Assembly (NCBI RefSeq): GCF_024160875.1
Contig: NZ_JAIULA010000003.1
Span: 1 to 64,000, forward strand
Length of the DNA: 64,000 bases
Origin: Ligilactobacillus ubinensis
GTDB taxonomy: Bacteria; Bacillota; Bacilli; Lactobacillales; Lactobacillaceae
Reading direction: 5' to 3'
Positions 8,487-15,642 of the stretch are shown in pieces. The translations under genes and the position numbers were made by a program. Under the pieces are notes generated by a model, which did no database searches, had not been told where the DNA came from, and saw nothing but the letters and a program-made list of their open reading frames with translations. Position 1 is the first letter of the stretch. Each line of letters starts with the position of its first letter.

Positions 8487-8517
8487 CTTGAATTATCAAG
8501 TCTGGACATCCAATTAC
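8487..8517 (-). promoter_or_regulatory. Probable operator upstream of the PTS gene
   Basis: Two adjoining elements lie 30-60 bases before the start: CTTGA-ATTA-TCAAG (8487-8500, 5-bp arms) and GGACATCCAATTAC (8504-8517). The latter is the second copy of the 14-bp repeat at 7065 and includes TGGA-TG-TCCA symmetry on the coding strand. Sugar-regulator binding is inferred from position and symmetry only. Confidence 0.4.
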
Positions 8518-8579
8518 ATACTTATTATAAGCATTCTTTTTTATTATGACAAATATTCGATCCCTTTATAAAACAGCTA

Positions 8580-9644
8580 TTAAAAACTGTCTTTCTTTTG
8601 TAAAATACTACTAATTTGGTCAATAATCTTCACGCCTTGGCTATCTGAGCCACCTTTATTCATCATAAACACAATATTAACATTATGCTTTCTATCACCA
8701 TAATAAAAAGTATAGTATCCATTATCAGCACCTTGCGCTCTTTGACCATTCTTAAAATAATAGAATCCGCCAGAATAAAGACCGCCTCTATTTCTGGATA
8801 ACTGTGCAAAGGATTCCTGTGAAAGTAAATTTCCATTTTCTAGTGCTGTAACAAATTTAAAATATTCAGTTGGCGAAGTATACAAATTTCCACAACCTAG
8901 CTCACCTGAGATTAATTTATATGAAATAGGGTGTTCTTCAATCTTATTTTGAGCATAATATGATATTGCAGCTTGCTTTTCTTGTTGCCCTATGTACTCA
9001 TTAGTATCAGCCAATCCTAGTGGCTTTAAAATAGTAGTATTTAATACTTTTGAGTAAGGTTCTTTTGTGATTTTTGTTATGATTCCAGCTAAGAGCACAT
9101 AGTTAGCATTTGAATAATCCCAAGTCATCTTGCCGGTAGATTTCAAATTTTTTAGTGTCCAATCAACGATACTTGAATCGCTAACCAAAACTTTATTTGG
9201 AATTGGCTCTCCCATTTCAATCCCAGAAGTATGATCTAATAATTCTCTAATTGTTATTTTACGTGCATATCGAACTTTCGGATAGTATTCACTTAATTTG
9301 GTATCCATTGTTAACAAATGTCTATCTATTAATTTTTGAATTATTACAGCTGTATATCCCTTTTCAAGTGAAGCAAGTGGATATAACGTTGAACTTGAAT
9401 TTAATTTTCTTTTAGCATAGTTTGCATATCCAACCGAAATGGTTTGTATTTTTCCTAGTTTGTTATTAAAAACAACGGTTCCCCAAAGCTTGTTTTTAGT
9501 TAATAACTTTCTGATTTGCTCACTTTTTGAATTATGTACTTCATATTTTTCACTTTTTTTAATACTGGCTTTATTAATAAAGCCATATGAAAACATTAGC
9601 GCAAATGTCATTATAAACAAGCCAAACTTTTTTTGTTTAACCAT
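8580..9644 (-). CDS. Serine hydrolase of the beta-lactamase/penicillin-binding fold
   Basis: Extracytoplasmic class C beta-lactamase-like serine hydrolase, about 354 residues. A short basic start and hydrophobic segment (residues 3-23) give an uncleaved anchor or signal. The nucleophile motif is SLEK (Ser92, Lys95), the Tyr-Ser-Asn second motif is in WDYSNANYVLL (near 175), and HTSG is near 145. The third K/H-T/S-G motif is not obvious. I chose the ATG at 9644, eight bases after AAGAAGG, over the GTG at 9653. Family members act as D-Ala peptidases, esterases or teichoic acid-modifying enzymes, and the role here is open. It is a single gene with a weak hairpin at its stop. Confidence 0.8.
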   Translation of the reverse strand: MVKQKKFGLFIMTFALMFSYGFINKASIKKSEKYEVHNSKSEQIRKLLTKNKLWGTVVFNNKLGKIQTISVGYANYAKRKLNSSSTLYPLASLEKGYTAVIIQKLIDRHLLTMDTKLSEYYPKVRYARKITIRELLDHTSGIEMGEPIPNKVLVSDSSIVDWTLKNLKSTGKMTWDYSNANYVLLAGIITKITKEPYSKVLNTTILKPLGLADTNEYIGQQEKQAAISYYAQNKIEEHPISYKLISGELGCGNLYTSPTEYFKFVTALENGNLLSQESFAQLSRNRGGLYSGGFYYFKNGQRAQGADNGYYTFYYGDRKHNVNIVFMMNKGGSDSQGVKIIDQISSILQKKDSF

Positions 9645-9690
9645 CCATAGCACCTTCTTTAACCCTCTTTTTAATATTAGCAGATACTAC

Positions 9691-9747
9691 AAAAAAACAG
9701 CTTACATAAAGTATGGCCTTTTTAAAACTGGACTAAAAGCTGTTTTT
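9691..9747 (-). terminator. Terminator of the HAD phosphatase transcript
   Basis: AAAAACAGCTT (9693-9703) pairs with AAGCTGTTTTT across a loop of about 33 bases, and the minus strand continues into a T-run. It is about 135 bases past the stop at 9882, so the 3' untranslated region would be long. Confidence 0.65.
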
Positions 9748-9881
9748 ATGATTAGTATAGAAATATTTTACTTCATATAGTCTACCAACTAATTATTATA
9801 TAATCTTGTACTCAAATTTAAACTTTATATTACAATAAATTAAGATTTCATCTAAATTATCACGAAATTTTGGCTTCATCT

Positions 9882-10676
9882 CTATATATTTAATAATTTT
9901 TCGATAATCTGTAAAACACCACTTTCATTATTTGAAGGAGCAATGTTACTTGCATGTTTTCGCATATCTTTTTTAGCATTTTGCATTACATATCCCATTC
10001 CAACATGATCTAACATTTCTAAATCATTATCGTTATCTCCGAAAGCCAATATTTCTTTTTCAGATATTTGCCAGTGCTTTTGTAAAATTTTTAATCCATT
10101 AGCTTTGTGCAATCCAGGAATTATCAAATCAATATAACCATTGCCACTTACTACAGCAGTTACTTCATCCTTAAATGTATGCTTTAAATGCCGATGATAT
10201 TCACTAAATGGTGTATTTTCAACTAATAAAGCAACTTTAAAGATCATATCCTGTATATTATCAAAGTTGGGTACTTCGGATAGCTTGTGATAATAGTTTA
10301 TAGCATTTTGCTTGAAGTCTAATGTTTCATTTTGTAAAACATAGGCACTTTTCTTCCCGCATATAATAGCATGTATATGCGGGTTCTCTAAAATTTCTGT
10401 ATAAATTCTTTGTAGCACATCCATATTCATTGCGCCGCTAAATAATTCTTTGTTTCCTGCTACAACAAATGCTCCATTTTCTGCAACGTAACCAATCTCA
10501 TCTTTAATCTTTGGGAAACAATCTTGTATTCTATATAATTGACTACCACTTGCAACTACAAAATGAATTTTTTGCGCTCGTATCTTTTCATATATTTTGG
10601 TAAAGCGCATTGTATCGTAAGTTCCTTGATCGTTTAGAAAAGTTCCATCCATGTCAACTGCTATTAGTTTTATCAT
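9882..10676 (-). CDS. HAD-superfamily Cof-type phosphatase
   Basis: Cytosolic haloacid dehalogenase-type phosphatase with a Cof cap, 264 residues. Motif I is AVDMDGT (Asp8 nucleophile, Asp10 acid/base), motif II is VVASGSQ, the motif III Lys is near 200, and motif IV is FGDNDNDLEML near 218. These enzymes dephosphorylate sugar phosphates, flavin nucleotides or pyridoxal phosphate with broad specificity. I chose the ATG at 10676 because GAGG is six bases upstream; the GTG at 10688 would add four residues. It lies downstream of ndk on the same strand, but ndk has its own terminator, so it is probably independent. Confidence 0.88.
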   Translation of the reverse strand: MIKLIAVDMDGTFLNDQGTYDTMRFTKIYEKIRAQKIHFVVASGSQLYRIQDCFPKIKDEIGYVAENGAFVVAGNKELFSGAMNMDVLQRIYTEILENPHIHAIICGKKSAYVLQNETLDFKQNAINYYHKLSEVPNFDNIQDMIFKVALLVENTPFSEYHRHLKHTFKDEVTAVVSGNGYIDLIIPGLHKANGLKILQKHWQISEKEILAFGDNDNDLEMLDHVGMGYVMQNAKKDMRKHASNIAPSNNESGVLQIIEKLLNI

Positions 10677-10743
10677 ACATAACCTCACATTTAATATTCA
10701 TTGTTCCACTGGCATATTATATATTTTAGTTGAGCTAAAGTCC

Positions 10744-10781
10744 AAAAAAAATTGCCTCCGCTATTTTAGAAAGCAATTTTT
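10744..10781 (-). terminator. Terminator after ndk
   Basis: AAAATTGC (10748-10755) pairs with GCAATTTT (10773-10780); the minus strand then runs TTTTTTTT. It lies 23 bases past the ndk stop. Confidence 0.8.
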
Positions 10782-10803
10782 AGTTTATTGTTATTTTAAT
10801 ATA

Positions 10804-11226
10804 TTACATTTCTGGAAACCAAATTTTTATTTCTTTTTCAGCACATTCCTGTCCATCTGAACTATGCACAACATTTCTCAAATTGCCGTCTTCCCATTCA
10901 CAACCAAAGTCACCTCTAATTGTTCCTGGAGCAGCTTCAGAAGGATTCGTTTTACCAGCCATTTTATGAAAGGCATCAATCACATTGATTCCACGCGCAA
11001 CTATTGCAACAAGGGGTCCCTCTTTCATATAAGATGTAATTTCAGCAAAATAAGGTTTATCAACCTTTTCGGAATAGTGAAGCTTTAATTTTTCATCTGT
11101 TGCCATTGTTACTTTTAGTGCTTCAATGCTATACCCTTTCCGTTCAATTCTCGAAATAATTTCACCAATGTGTCCTGCTGCAACACCATCAGGTTTAACG
11201 AGAATCAGTGTTCTTTCTAACGTCAT
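10804..11226 (-). CDS. ndk: Nucleoside diphosphate kinase
   Basis: Transfers the gamma-phosphate of ATP to nucleoside diphosphates through a phospho-His, balancing NTP and dNTP pools in the cytosol. The protein has 140 residues, the usual family length. It shows ERTLILVKPDGV at the start, RGDFG near 103, and the active-site segment NVVHSSDG with the catalytic His near residue 118; the usual sequence is NxxHGSDS, so Gly is Ser here. I chose the ATG at 11226, seven bases after GGAGG; the earlier in-frame ATG at 11232 is too close to that site. It is monocistronic, with a terminator 23 bases on and an insertion sequence upstream. Confidence 0.93.
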   Translation of the reverse strand: MTLERTLILVKPDGVAAGHIGEIISRIERKGYSIEALKVTMATDEKLKLHYSEKVDKPYFAEITSYMKEGPLVAIVARGINVIDAFHKMAGKTNPSEAAPGTIRGDFGCEWEDGNLRNVVHSSDGQECAEKEIKIWFPEM

Positions 11227-11458
11227 CTTCATTCCTCCAATAATTTCAGAATACATGATACAAATTTATTTTCACACTATCATTCAAAAAAAGCAAGCAT
11301 CTGTCTAAAATAGAAATTACATTGATTTTCCCCCTTATATTCATAAGTTAAAGTTTATCATAAAAGTTAGTGTGCAATTATTACTACGTACCTTTGAATT
11401 TGTTTAATTTATTAAAATATATTTATCTGGCATATAATTGTGTTTTAATCTCATAAAA

Positions 11459-13060
11459 AAACAACTTCCTAATTAGTGGCTACTGAATTAGGCCCTTGAA
11501 TTTAATCTATTTGGTTTGTTTGATAACTGATTTTTAAATAAATATCGTTAGTTTTGATGGTAAGCAAAAGTTTCCAAGAAAAAAAGCGTAAAACTGTTTC
11601 AATATTGGCCACCATAATCCCCAAATCAATTGAAACGGCGACAGTGGAGGCTGTTTTAGCGCGCACTAATCCTAGTCCGCATTTGTGCTTGATGAAGGAG
11701 AAGTATCGCTCAATTTTTCCACGACGATTTTCAGCGTCCCGGGCAGCTGCATTAGCTGCTCGCTGTTCCTCTTGAGTAATATATTTGGGCTTGCGTCCCA
11801 GTTTGGGCCCAATTATTTTAATCCCATGTTCCTTGGCAAACGCGATGTTTTCGCGGTTTCGATATAATTTATCGGCAAGAACTTCATCTGGATAGTAACC
11901 ATGAACATGATGGTATCGCTCAATTACGGTTTGAAAGTCGGTACTCTCATTAAACGCATTGAAATCAACCCGTTCAATTTCAATGATGCCATTTTGAATG
12001 GAAGCATCAATCTTAGGGCCAAACTCTGTATTCTGTCGGGCTTTTCCGCGCTTGATTGGCCGCACATAGGGTTGTGCCAGACTAACAATGCGATCCTTAA
12101 CTTGATGAGTCTTATTTTCATACATGAAATTCTGTTGTTCAAACAACTGTTGGATCGTCGCCAGCTTAACTAATTGACGTTCTGACAACTGACCACCTTG
12201 TTCACGAAGTTCGTGGACATAACGTAAGTCACGTCGCACATACTGCAGTTGCGCTTTAACCTGATTCCGGGTTTCTTTAGCTGAACGCCGGGGCTTTTTG
12301 GTGAAACGAACATAAGCTTTATGAGCTTCCCGCTTGTATGTTCGGGGAATCTTAGTGTTTAACTGGTGAGCCAACTCAGTAATGAACTTTTCAAGCGTTG
12401 TGCGAGCTTGGCTGAGTAGTGAATAGTCTTGCGGAAAGCGAATATTTACTGGTACGACCGTCGCATCCACGATGATTGTTTGGTCATCATCTAAAGAATG
12501 ATTCAGTTGTTGTTTGGCCCAATCACCAATGATTGTTCGCAACTCAGAGCTAATGGGCGCAATTCGTTTGCGAAAGACCGTCATGGCAGAAGAACTAAAA
12601 GGTAACTCGATTTGATACTTGGGAAGTCCAATGAAGTATTGGTAAGCTGGTGTATCACGAATCGCATTAACCAGTTCAACATCCGACAGGTTAGTTGCCT
12701 GTTTAATTAATTGAGCACCAAAAAACAGGCGAAAAGGTTTTCCGGCCCGACCGACTTTTGAAGGAAAAACTGTAGTATAAACGGTTTCCAAGTTAGACCA
12801 AGGCAACTGATTGGCCAACTGAACCCACTTATTTTTAGGACTTAAAGCAACACCTAACTCTTGTCCAAAAGAATCGATTGAAAGTTGAACTGATTTAATC
12901 CGATAAACCATTTTTGGCACCCCGTTTTCTAAAAAATGCATGGGAAACAGCGAATTAACGTCATATCACATGCATTTATTATATAACTAATATGAAGTAA
13001 TGGCTATTAAAATAGTTATTACAGGATTATTAAGTGCCCACTAATTAAAAAAAGTTGTTT
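11459..13060. mobile_element. Complete insertion sequence with imperfect terminal inverted repeats
   Basis: Both ends carry AAACAACTT at the outer edge (11459-11467, and inverted at 13052-13060), followed after a few bases by TAATTAGTGG. The terminal repeats thus span about 30 bases with mismatches and a small length difference. Inside is one transposase gene. The element is visibly richer in G+C than its neighbours. No convincing target duplication is seen, so the exact edges are uncertain by a few bases. It fits the IS1182/IS5-like group by protein type. Confidence 0.8.
11502..12911 (-). CDS. IS1182-type DDE transposase
   Basis: Transposase of about 469 residues that cuts and joins the element's ends. 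It has an N-terminal DUF772-like region (FPSKVGRAGKPFRLFFGAQL), a DDE core beginning with the Asp of IIVDATVVPVNIRFPQD (near residue 150), a middle basic/coiled insertion (about 190-280), a second Asp around DEVLADKLYRNREN (near 345), and the last Glu in NRRGKIERYFSFIKHKCGLG (near 400). The frame is intact. The start is ambiguous: the ATG at 12911 has GGGG six bases before it, and the ATG at 12941 would add ten residues. Base composition differs from flanking genes, indicating recent arrival. Confidence 0.88.
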   Translation of the reverse strand: MVYRIKSVQLSIDSFGQELGVALSPKNKWVQLANQLPWSNLETVYTTVFPSKVGRAGKPFRLFFGAQLIKQATNLSDVELVNAIRDTPAYQYFIGLPKYQIELPFSSSAMTVFRKRIAPISSELRTIIGDWAKQQLNHSLDDDQTIIVDATVVPVNIRFPQDYSLLSQARTTLEKFITELAHQLNTKIPRTYKREAHKAYVRFTKKPRRSAKETRNQVKAQLQYVRRDLRYVHELREQGGQLSERQLVKLATIQQLFEQQNFMYENKTHQVKDRIVSLAQPYVRPIKRGKARQNTEFGPKIDASIQNGIIEIERVDFNAFNESTDFQTVIERYHHVHGYYPDEVLADKLYRNRENIAFAKEHGIKIIGPKLGRKPKYITQEEQRAANAAARDAENRRGKIERYFSFIKHKCGLGLVRAKTASTVAVSIDLGIMVANIETVLRFFSWKLLLTIKTNDIYLKISYQTNQID

Positions 13061-13071
13061 CTGTTACTATT

Positions 13072-13728
13072 TTATTGTTTACTAAAGTGAAGTTTATTAG
13101 CCCATATAGCTGCATCTTGCATTACTTCTGCTGAAACGCCATGGCCAAGCTGATACTGATGAAACTCTGTGCTAAGTGCATAGTTTTCAAAGAATGTTGC
13201 TAAGTGTTGCCCAACTTGTGGTGCAAAAATGGGATCTTGCAACCCTTGAGAAATAAAAAATGTAGTTTTAATTTCGTTAGGCTTCAATTCTTTTTTAGCA
13301 TTTATTTCAATAAAATCAGGTAGTCGACCACTTAATATAACAGCTGCTTGTAGCCAATTTGGATGCAAAGTGGCTAAAGTACTTGCTAGAATTGCACCTT
13401 GACTAAATCCAATAATACCTAGTGGATGCTTTTGCAAATCATTTTCTATTAAAATCTGTTTGATTTGTGCATAAATATTTTCTGCAGCCATACCAACAAC
13501 TGTGGCTTCTGAGCTTTCTTTAAAATCAGGTATATAAAAAGTAAATCCGGTTTGAAAGGAAATTCCACCTTGTACATGTAATTCAATAACAGACTTACCA
13601 AATATTGGCACAAGGGGGCGTAAATCTAAATAATTAGACCCCATTCCGTGTAATGTTATGATTACAGGAATATCAGGTACAGTCTTATATTTTTCTAAAC
13701 CTAGTAATTCGTACTTCAAAGTATTCAT
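13072..13728 (-). CDS. Alpha/beta hydrolase, carboxylesterase/phospholipase type
   Basis: Cytosolic serine hydrolase of 218 residues in the phospholipase/carboxylesterase (Abhydrolase_2) group. The catalytic triad is readable: Ser in GFSQG (near residue 112), Asp in SQGLQDPIF (near 165) and His in YQLGHGVS (near 197). HGMGSN near residue 25 forms the oxyanion side. The best start is the ATG at 13728, six bases after GGGAG; the frame opens at a TTG at 13743. It hydrolyses short-chain esters or thioesters in known relatives; the natural substrate is unknown. Its 3' end is only 11 bases from the insertion sequence, so its own terminator has probably been displaced. Confidence 0.85.
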   Translation of the reverse strand: MNTLKYELLGLEKYKTVPDIPVIITLHGMGSNYLDLRPLVPIFGKSVIELHVQGGISFQTGFTFYIPDFKESSEATVVGMAAENIYAQIKQILIENDLQKHPLGIIGFSQGAILASTLATLHPNWLQAAVILSGRLPDFIEINAKKELKPNEIKTTFFISQGLQDPIFAPQVGQHLATFFENYALSTEFHQYQLGHGVSAEVMQDAAIWANKLHFSKQ

Positions 13729-13872
13729 AGTTGACTCTCCCAAACTATTAATGTATTTTTCTAAAATGTAAATTTTATTATATACTTCTCTAATTCAACA
13801 GTAAAACAATATTATTCGCAACTTACATTGTTTTTGAGAAGAGTCAATTGATACAGCATACTAAATTTGCAA

Positions 13873-14688
13873 TTAGAGAATTTTTGAAAGAACAACTCCT
13901 GCTCCCATAATGATGCAGTATAAAGAAAAAGGTCCCATGGTGTTGATTTCTTTACGATTAAACCAGTGCATTAAAAAGTAAACACTCAAAAAAGCAAAGA
14001 ATCCAGCGACTACACCACCTGTTAGGGATAGACCAACTAGTCCAGCAGGATGATGTGCCACTAATTTAGGGACTTCCATTACAGCAGCACCAGCAATTAC
14101 AGGTGTTGATAATAGCATAGAATATTTAGCGGATTCTTCGTTTGATAATCCCATCCAAAAACCGGCTGTCATACTGGAACCAGAACGTGAAAAGCCTGGA
14201 ATTAATGCGAATGATTGAAAAACACCAACGATTATTGCTTGCCACCAAGTTAAGTCATCCATTGATTTGGTTCCCTTTTTTCTAAGACGTTCACCTAGAA
14301 AAAGTAAAATACCATTTACAATTAAAAAAGATGCTGCTAAAAAAACATTGCTAAATGCATTTGTAATTGTTTTTTCAAATATTGCGCCTAAGATAACGGC
14401 TGGAATAGTACCCCAAATGATTAGCATTAAAGATTTCCTAGAATCACGTGCATTAAAGATTGAATGAATTATTTTTATCCAATCTTTTCGAAAATATAGA
14501 AGTAATGCAATCGTTGTTCCTAAATGCATCATCACAACGAATTCTAAAAAATTATCCTTTAAAAAAGTTGGATTAAGATGCCATCCAAATAAATAGGGAA
14601 TAATTACTGAATGAGCAACACTACTAATTGGGAATAGTTCTGAGATTCCTTGAACAATTGCTAGAATAATTGTTTGAAATAAAGTCAT
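13873..14688 (-). CDS. uppP: Undecaprenyl-diphosphatase (BacA/UppP)
   Basis: Multi-pass membrane phosphatase that recycles undecaprenyl diphosphate to the monophosphate carrier for peptidoglycan and teichoic acid synthesis, and gives bacitracin tolerance. It has about 271 residues with eight hydrophobic segments. The two family motifs are present: QGISELFPISSVAHS (near residues 15-29, with the Glu and SS pair) and PGFSRSGSSMTAG (near 170). The ATG at 14688 follows AGGAGG by eight bases; the GTG at 14694 is less well placed. It is monocistronic. Confidence 0.93.
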   Translation of the reverse strand: MTLFQTIILAIVQGISELFPISSVAHSVIIPYLFGWHLNPTFLKDNFLEFVVMMHLGTTIALLLYFRKDWIKIIHSIFNARDSRKSLMLIIWGTIPAVILGAIFEKTITNAFSNVFLAASFLIVNGILLFLGERLRKKGTKSMDDLTWWQAIIVGVFQSFALIPGFSRSGSSMTAGFWMGLSNEESAKYSMLLSTPVIAGAAVMEVPKLVAHHPAGLVGLSLTGGVVAGFFAFLSVYFLMHWFNRKEINTMGPFSLYCIIMGAGVVLSKIL

Positions 14689-15015
14689 ACACACAGCCTC
14701 CTTTACTGCATGCTAATTGTACTATGTTGACTTTATAAAACAGACCATTCTTACTGATTTTTAAAAATGTTTGTGCTATTTTTACTTTTATTTAGATTAA
14801 GTTAAACATTTATTATGAAAAGGTTTAATTTGGTGATTTATTAAAAAATAGTACTATTATGTATCCTTGACCTTTGATAGTAAAGTAAATATAAATATTT
14901 TTATTATTCAAGTAAGATTTTCTTCCAAGTCTCTTTGTCATAAGATAGAAATGATGTTATACTAATTAGGATAAATAATTTTATAGGTTAGATTGACATA
15001 TTGGGGAGAAGCGCA
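14689..15015. other. 327-base gene-free stretch
   Basis: Very AT-rich spacer between divergent uppP and the small anchored-protein gene. Apart from the strong plus-strand promoter near its right end I see no ORF, RNA gene or stable hairpin. A minus-strand TACAAT about 30 bases before uppP could be its -10, but without a good -35. Confidence 0.5.
14935..14963 (+). promoter_or_regulatory. Sigma-A promoter of the anchored Ser/Thr/Asn-rich protein
   Basis: TTGTCA (14935-14940) and TATACT (14958-14963) are exactly 17 bases apart, close to the sigma-A consensus, and 52 bases before the start codon. This is among the best promoter matches in the window. Confidence 0.8.
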
Positions 15016-15555
15016 ATGTTACAAAATAAAGAAAATAAAAAGATGGATAACCATCTTAGCGAAAAACCACTATATAAAAAGCCTTGGTTTTGGATTTTTG
15101 TCGTTGTATTTATCTTTGGAGTTTCTCAAATTGGACGAACCGATAGTACTACTTCAACTAATAATTGGGAAACAAAAACAAGTAAAAAACTTGTTATTTC
15201 TTCTTCAAGTTCAAAAACAAGTAATAGTTCGGTAACTAAAGCTACTTCAGAATCAAATACCACAACAACTAATTCTAATGCACAAAAAGCAAAAGAATCT
15301 GGATTAATTCAAACTTCAATCGTTAACAATCAGAATACTTTTCAATATACTACATATGTTAATGATAAAGTTAATTTAAATGCCAATCATCAAACACAGG
15401 CTAATAAAAACATATCTGTATGTCCTGCTTCAAATAGCCATAATAACTGTACTGTAGTAAATCCAAACTATATTAATAATAAAAAGCAAAAAAATATGCC
15501 TATAAAGAAAAGTATCCCAGAAGTAGTTTATAAAGTCTCTCATTCGAATGAATAA
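15016..15555 (+). CDS. Membrane-anchored Ser/Thr/Asn-rich protein of unknown function
   Basis: I do not recognise a family. The product has about 179 residues: a basic cytosolic start (QNKENKKMDNHLSEKPLYKKP), one membrane helix (WFWIFVVVFIFGVSQIG, about 27-43), then a low-complexity Ser/Thr/Asn/Lys-rich region to about residue 105, and a tail with only two cysteines (VCPASNSHNNCTV) that could form one short disulfide loop outside the cell. The ATG at 15016 has GGGGAG about eight bases upstream; the frame opens at a TTG at 15001. A near-consensus promoter precedes it and a strong terminator follows, so it is a self-contained unit. Many Lactobacillaceae proteins of this shape are cell-surface or stress-related; no function is assigned. 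Confidence 0.7.
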   Translation: MLQNKENKKMDNHLSEKPLYKKPWFWIFVVVFIFGVSQIGRTDSTTSTNNWETKTSKKLVISSSSSKTSNSSVTKATSESNTTTTNSNAQKAKESGLIQTSIVNNQNTFQYTTYVNDKVNLNANHQTQANKNISVCPASNSHNNCTVVNPNYINNKKQKNMPIKKSIPEVVYKVSHSNE

Positions 15556-15574
15556 GGAGCTTAAAACTCATAGT

Positions 15575-15632
15575 AAAAAAGCCGAGCTAGTTAGACAGCA
15601 TCTTCATGCTACATAACTAGCTCGGCTTTTTA
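15575..15632. terminator. Long bidirectional terminator
   Basis: AAAAAGCCGAGCTAGTTA pairs perfectly with TAACTAGCTCGGCTTTTT, and the loop holds a second small hairpin (AGCAT-CTTC-ATGCT). A-runs and T-runs lie on both sides. It ends the plus-strand gene and pepN. Confidence 0.92.
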
Positions 15633-15642
15633 ATGATTATTT

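Noticed and set aside
8554-8584. Small hairpin ACAG/CTGT at the serine hydrolase stop
   Set aside because: Only four base pairs and a short T-run; too weak to list as a terminator.
11924-12142. Extra minus-strand frame inside the transposase gene as a programmed frameshift product
   Set aside because: The main transposase frame is continuous and holds all catalytic blocks, so no frameshift is needed.
11450-13070. Target-site duplication of the insertion sequence
   Set aside because: Flanks ATAAAA and CTGTTA do not match for any plausible edge, so no duplication is claimed.
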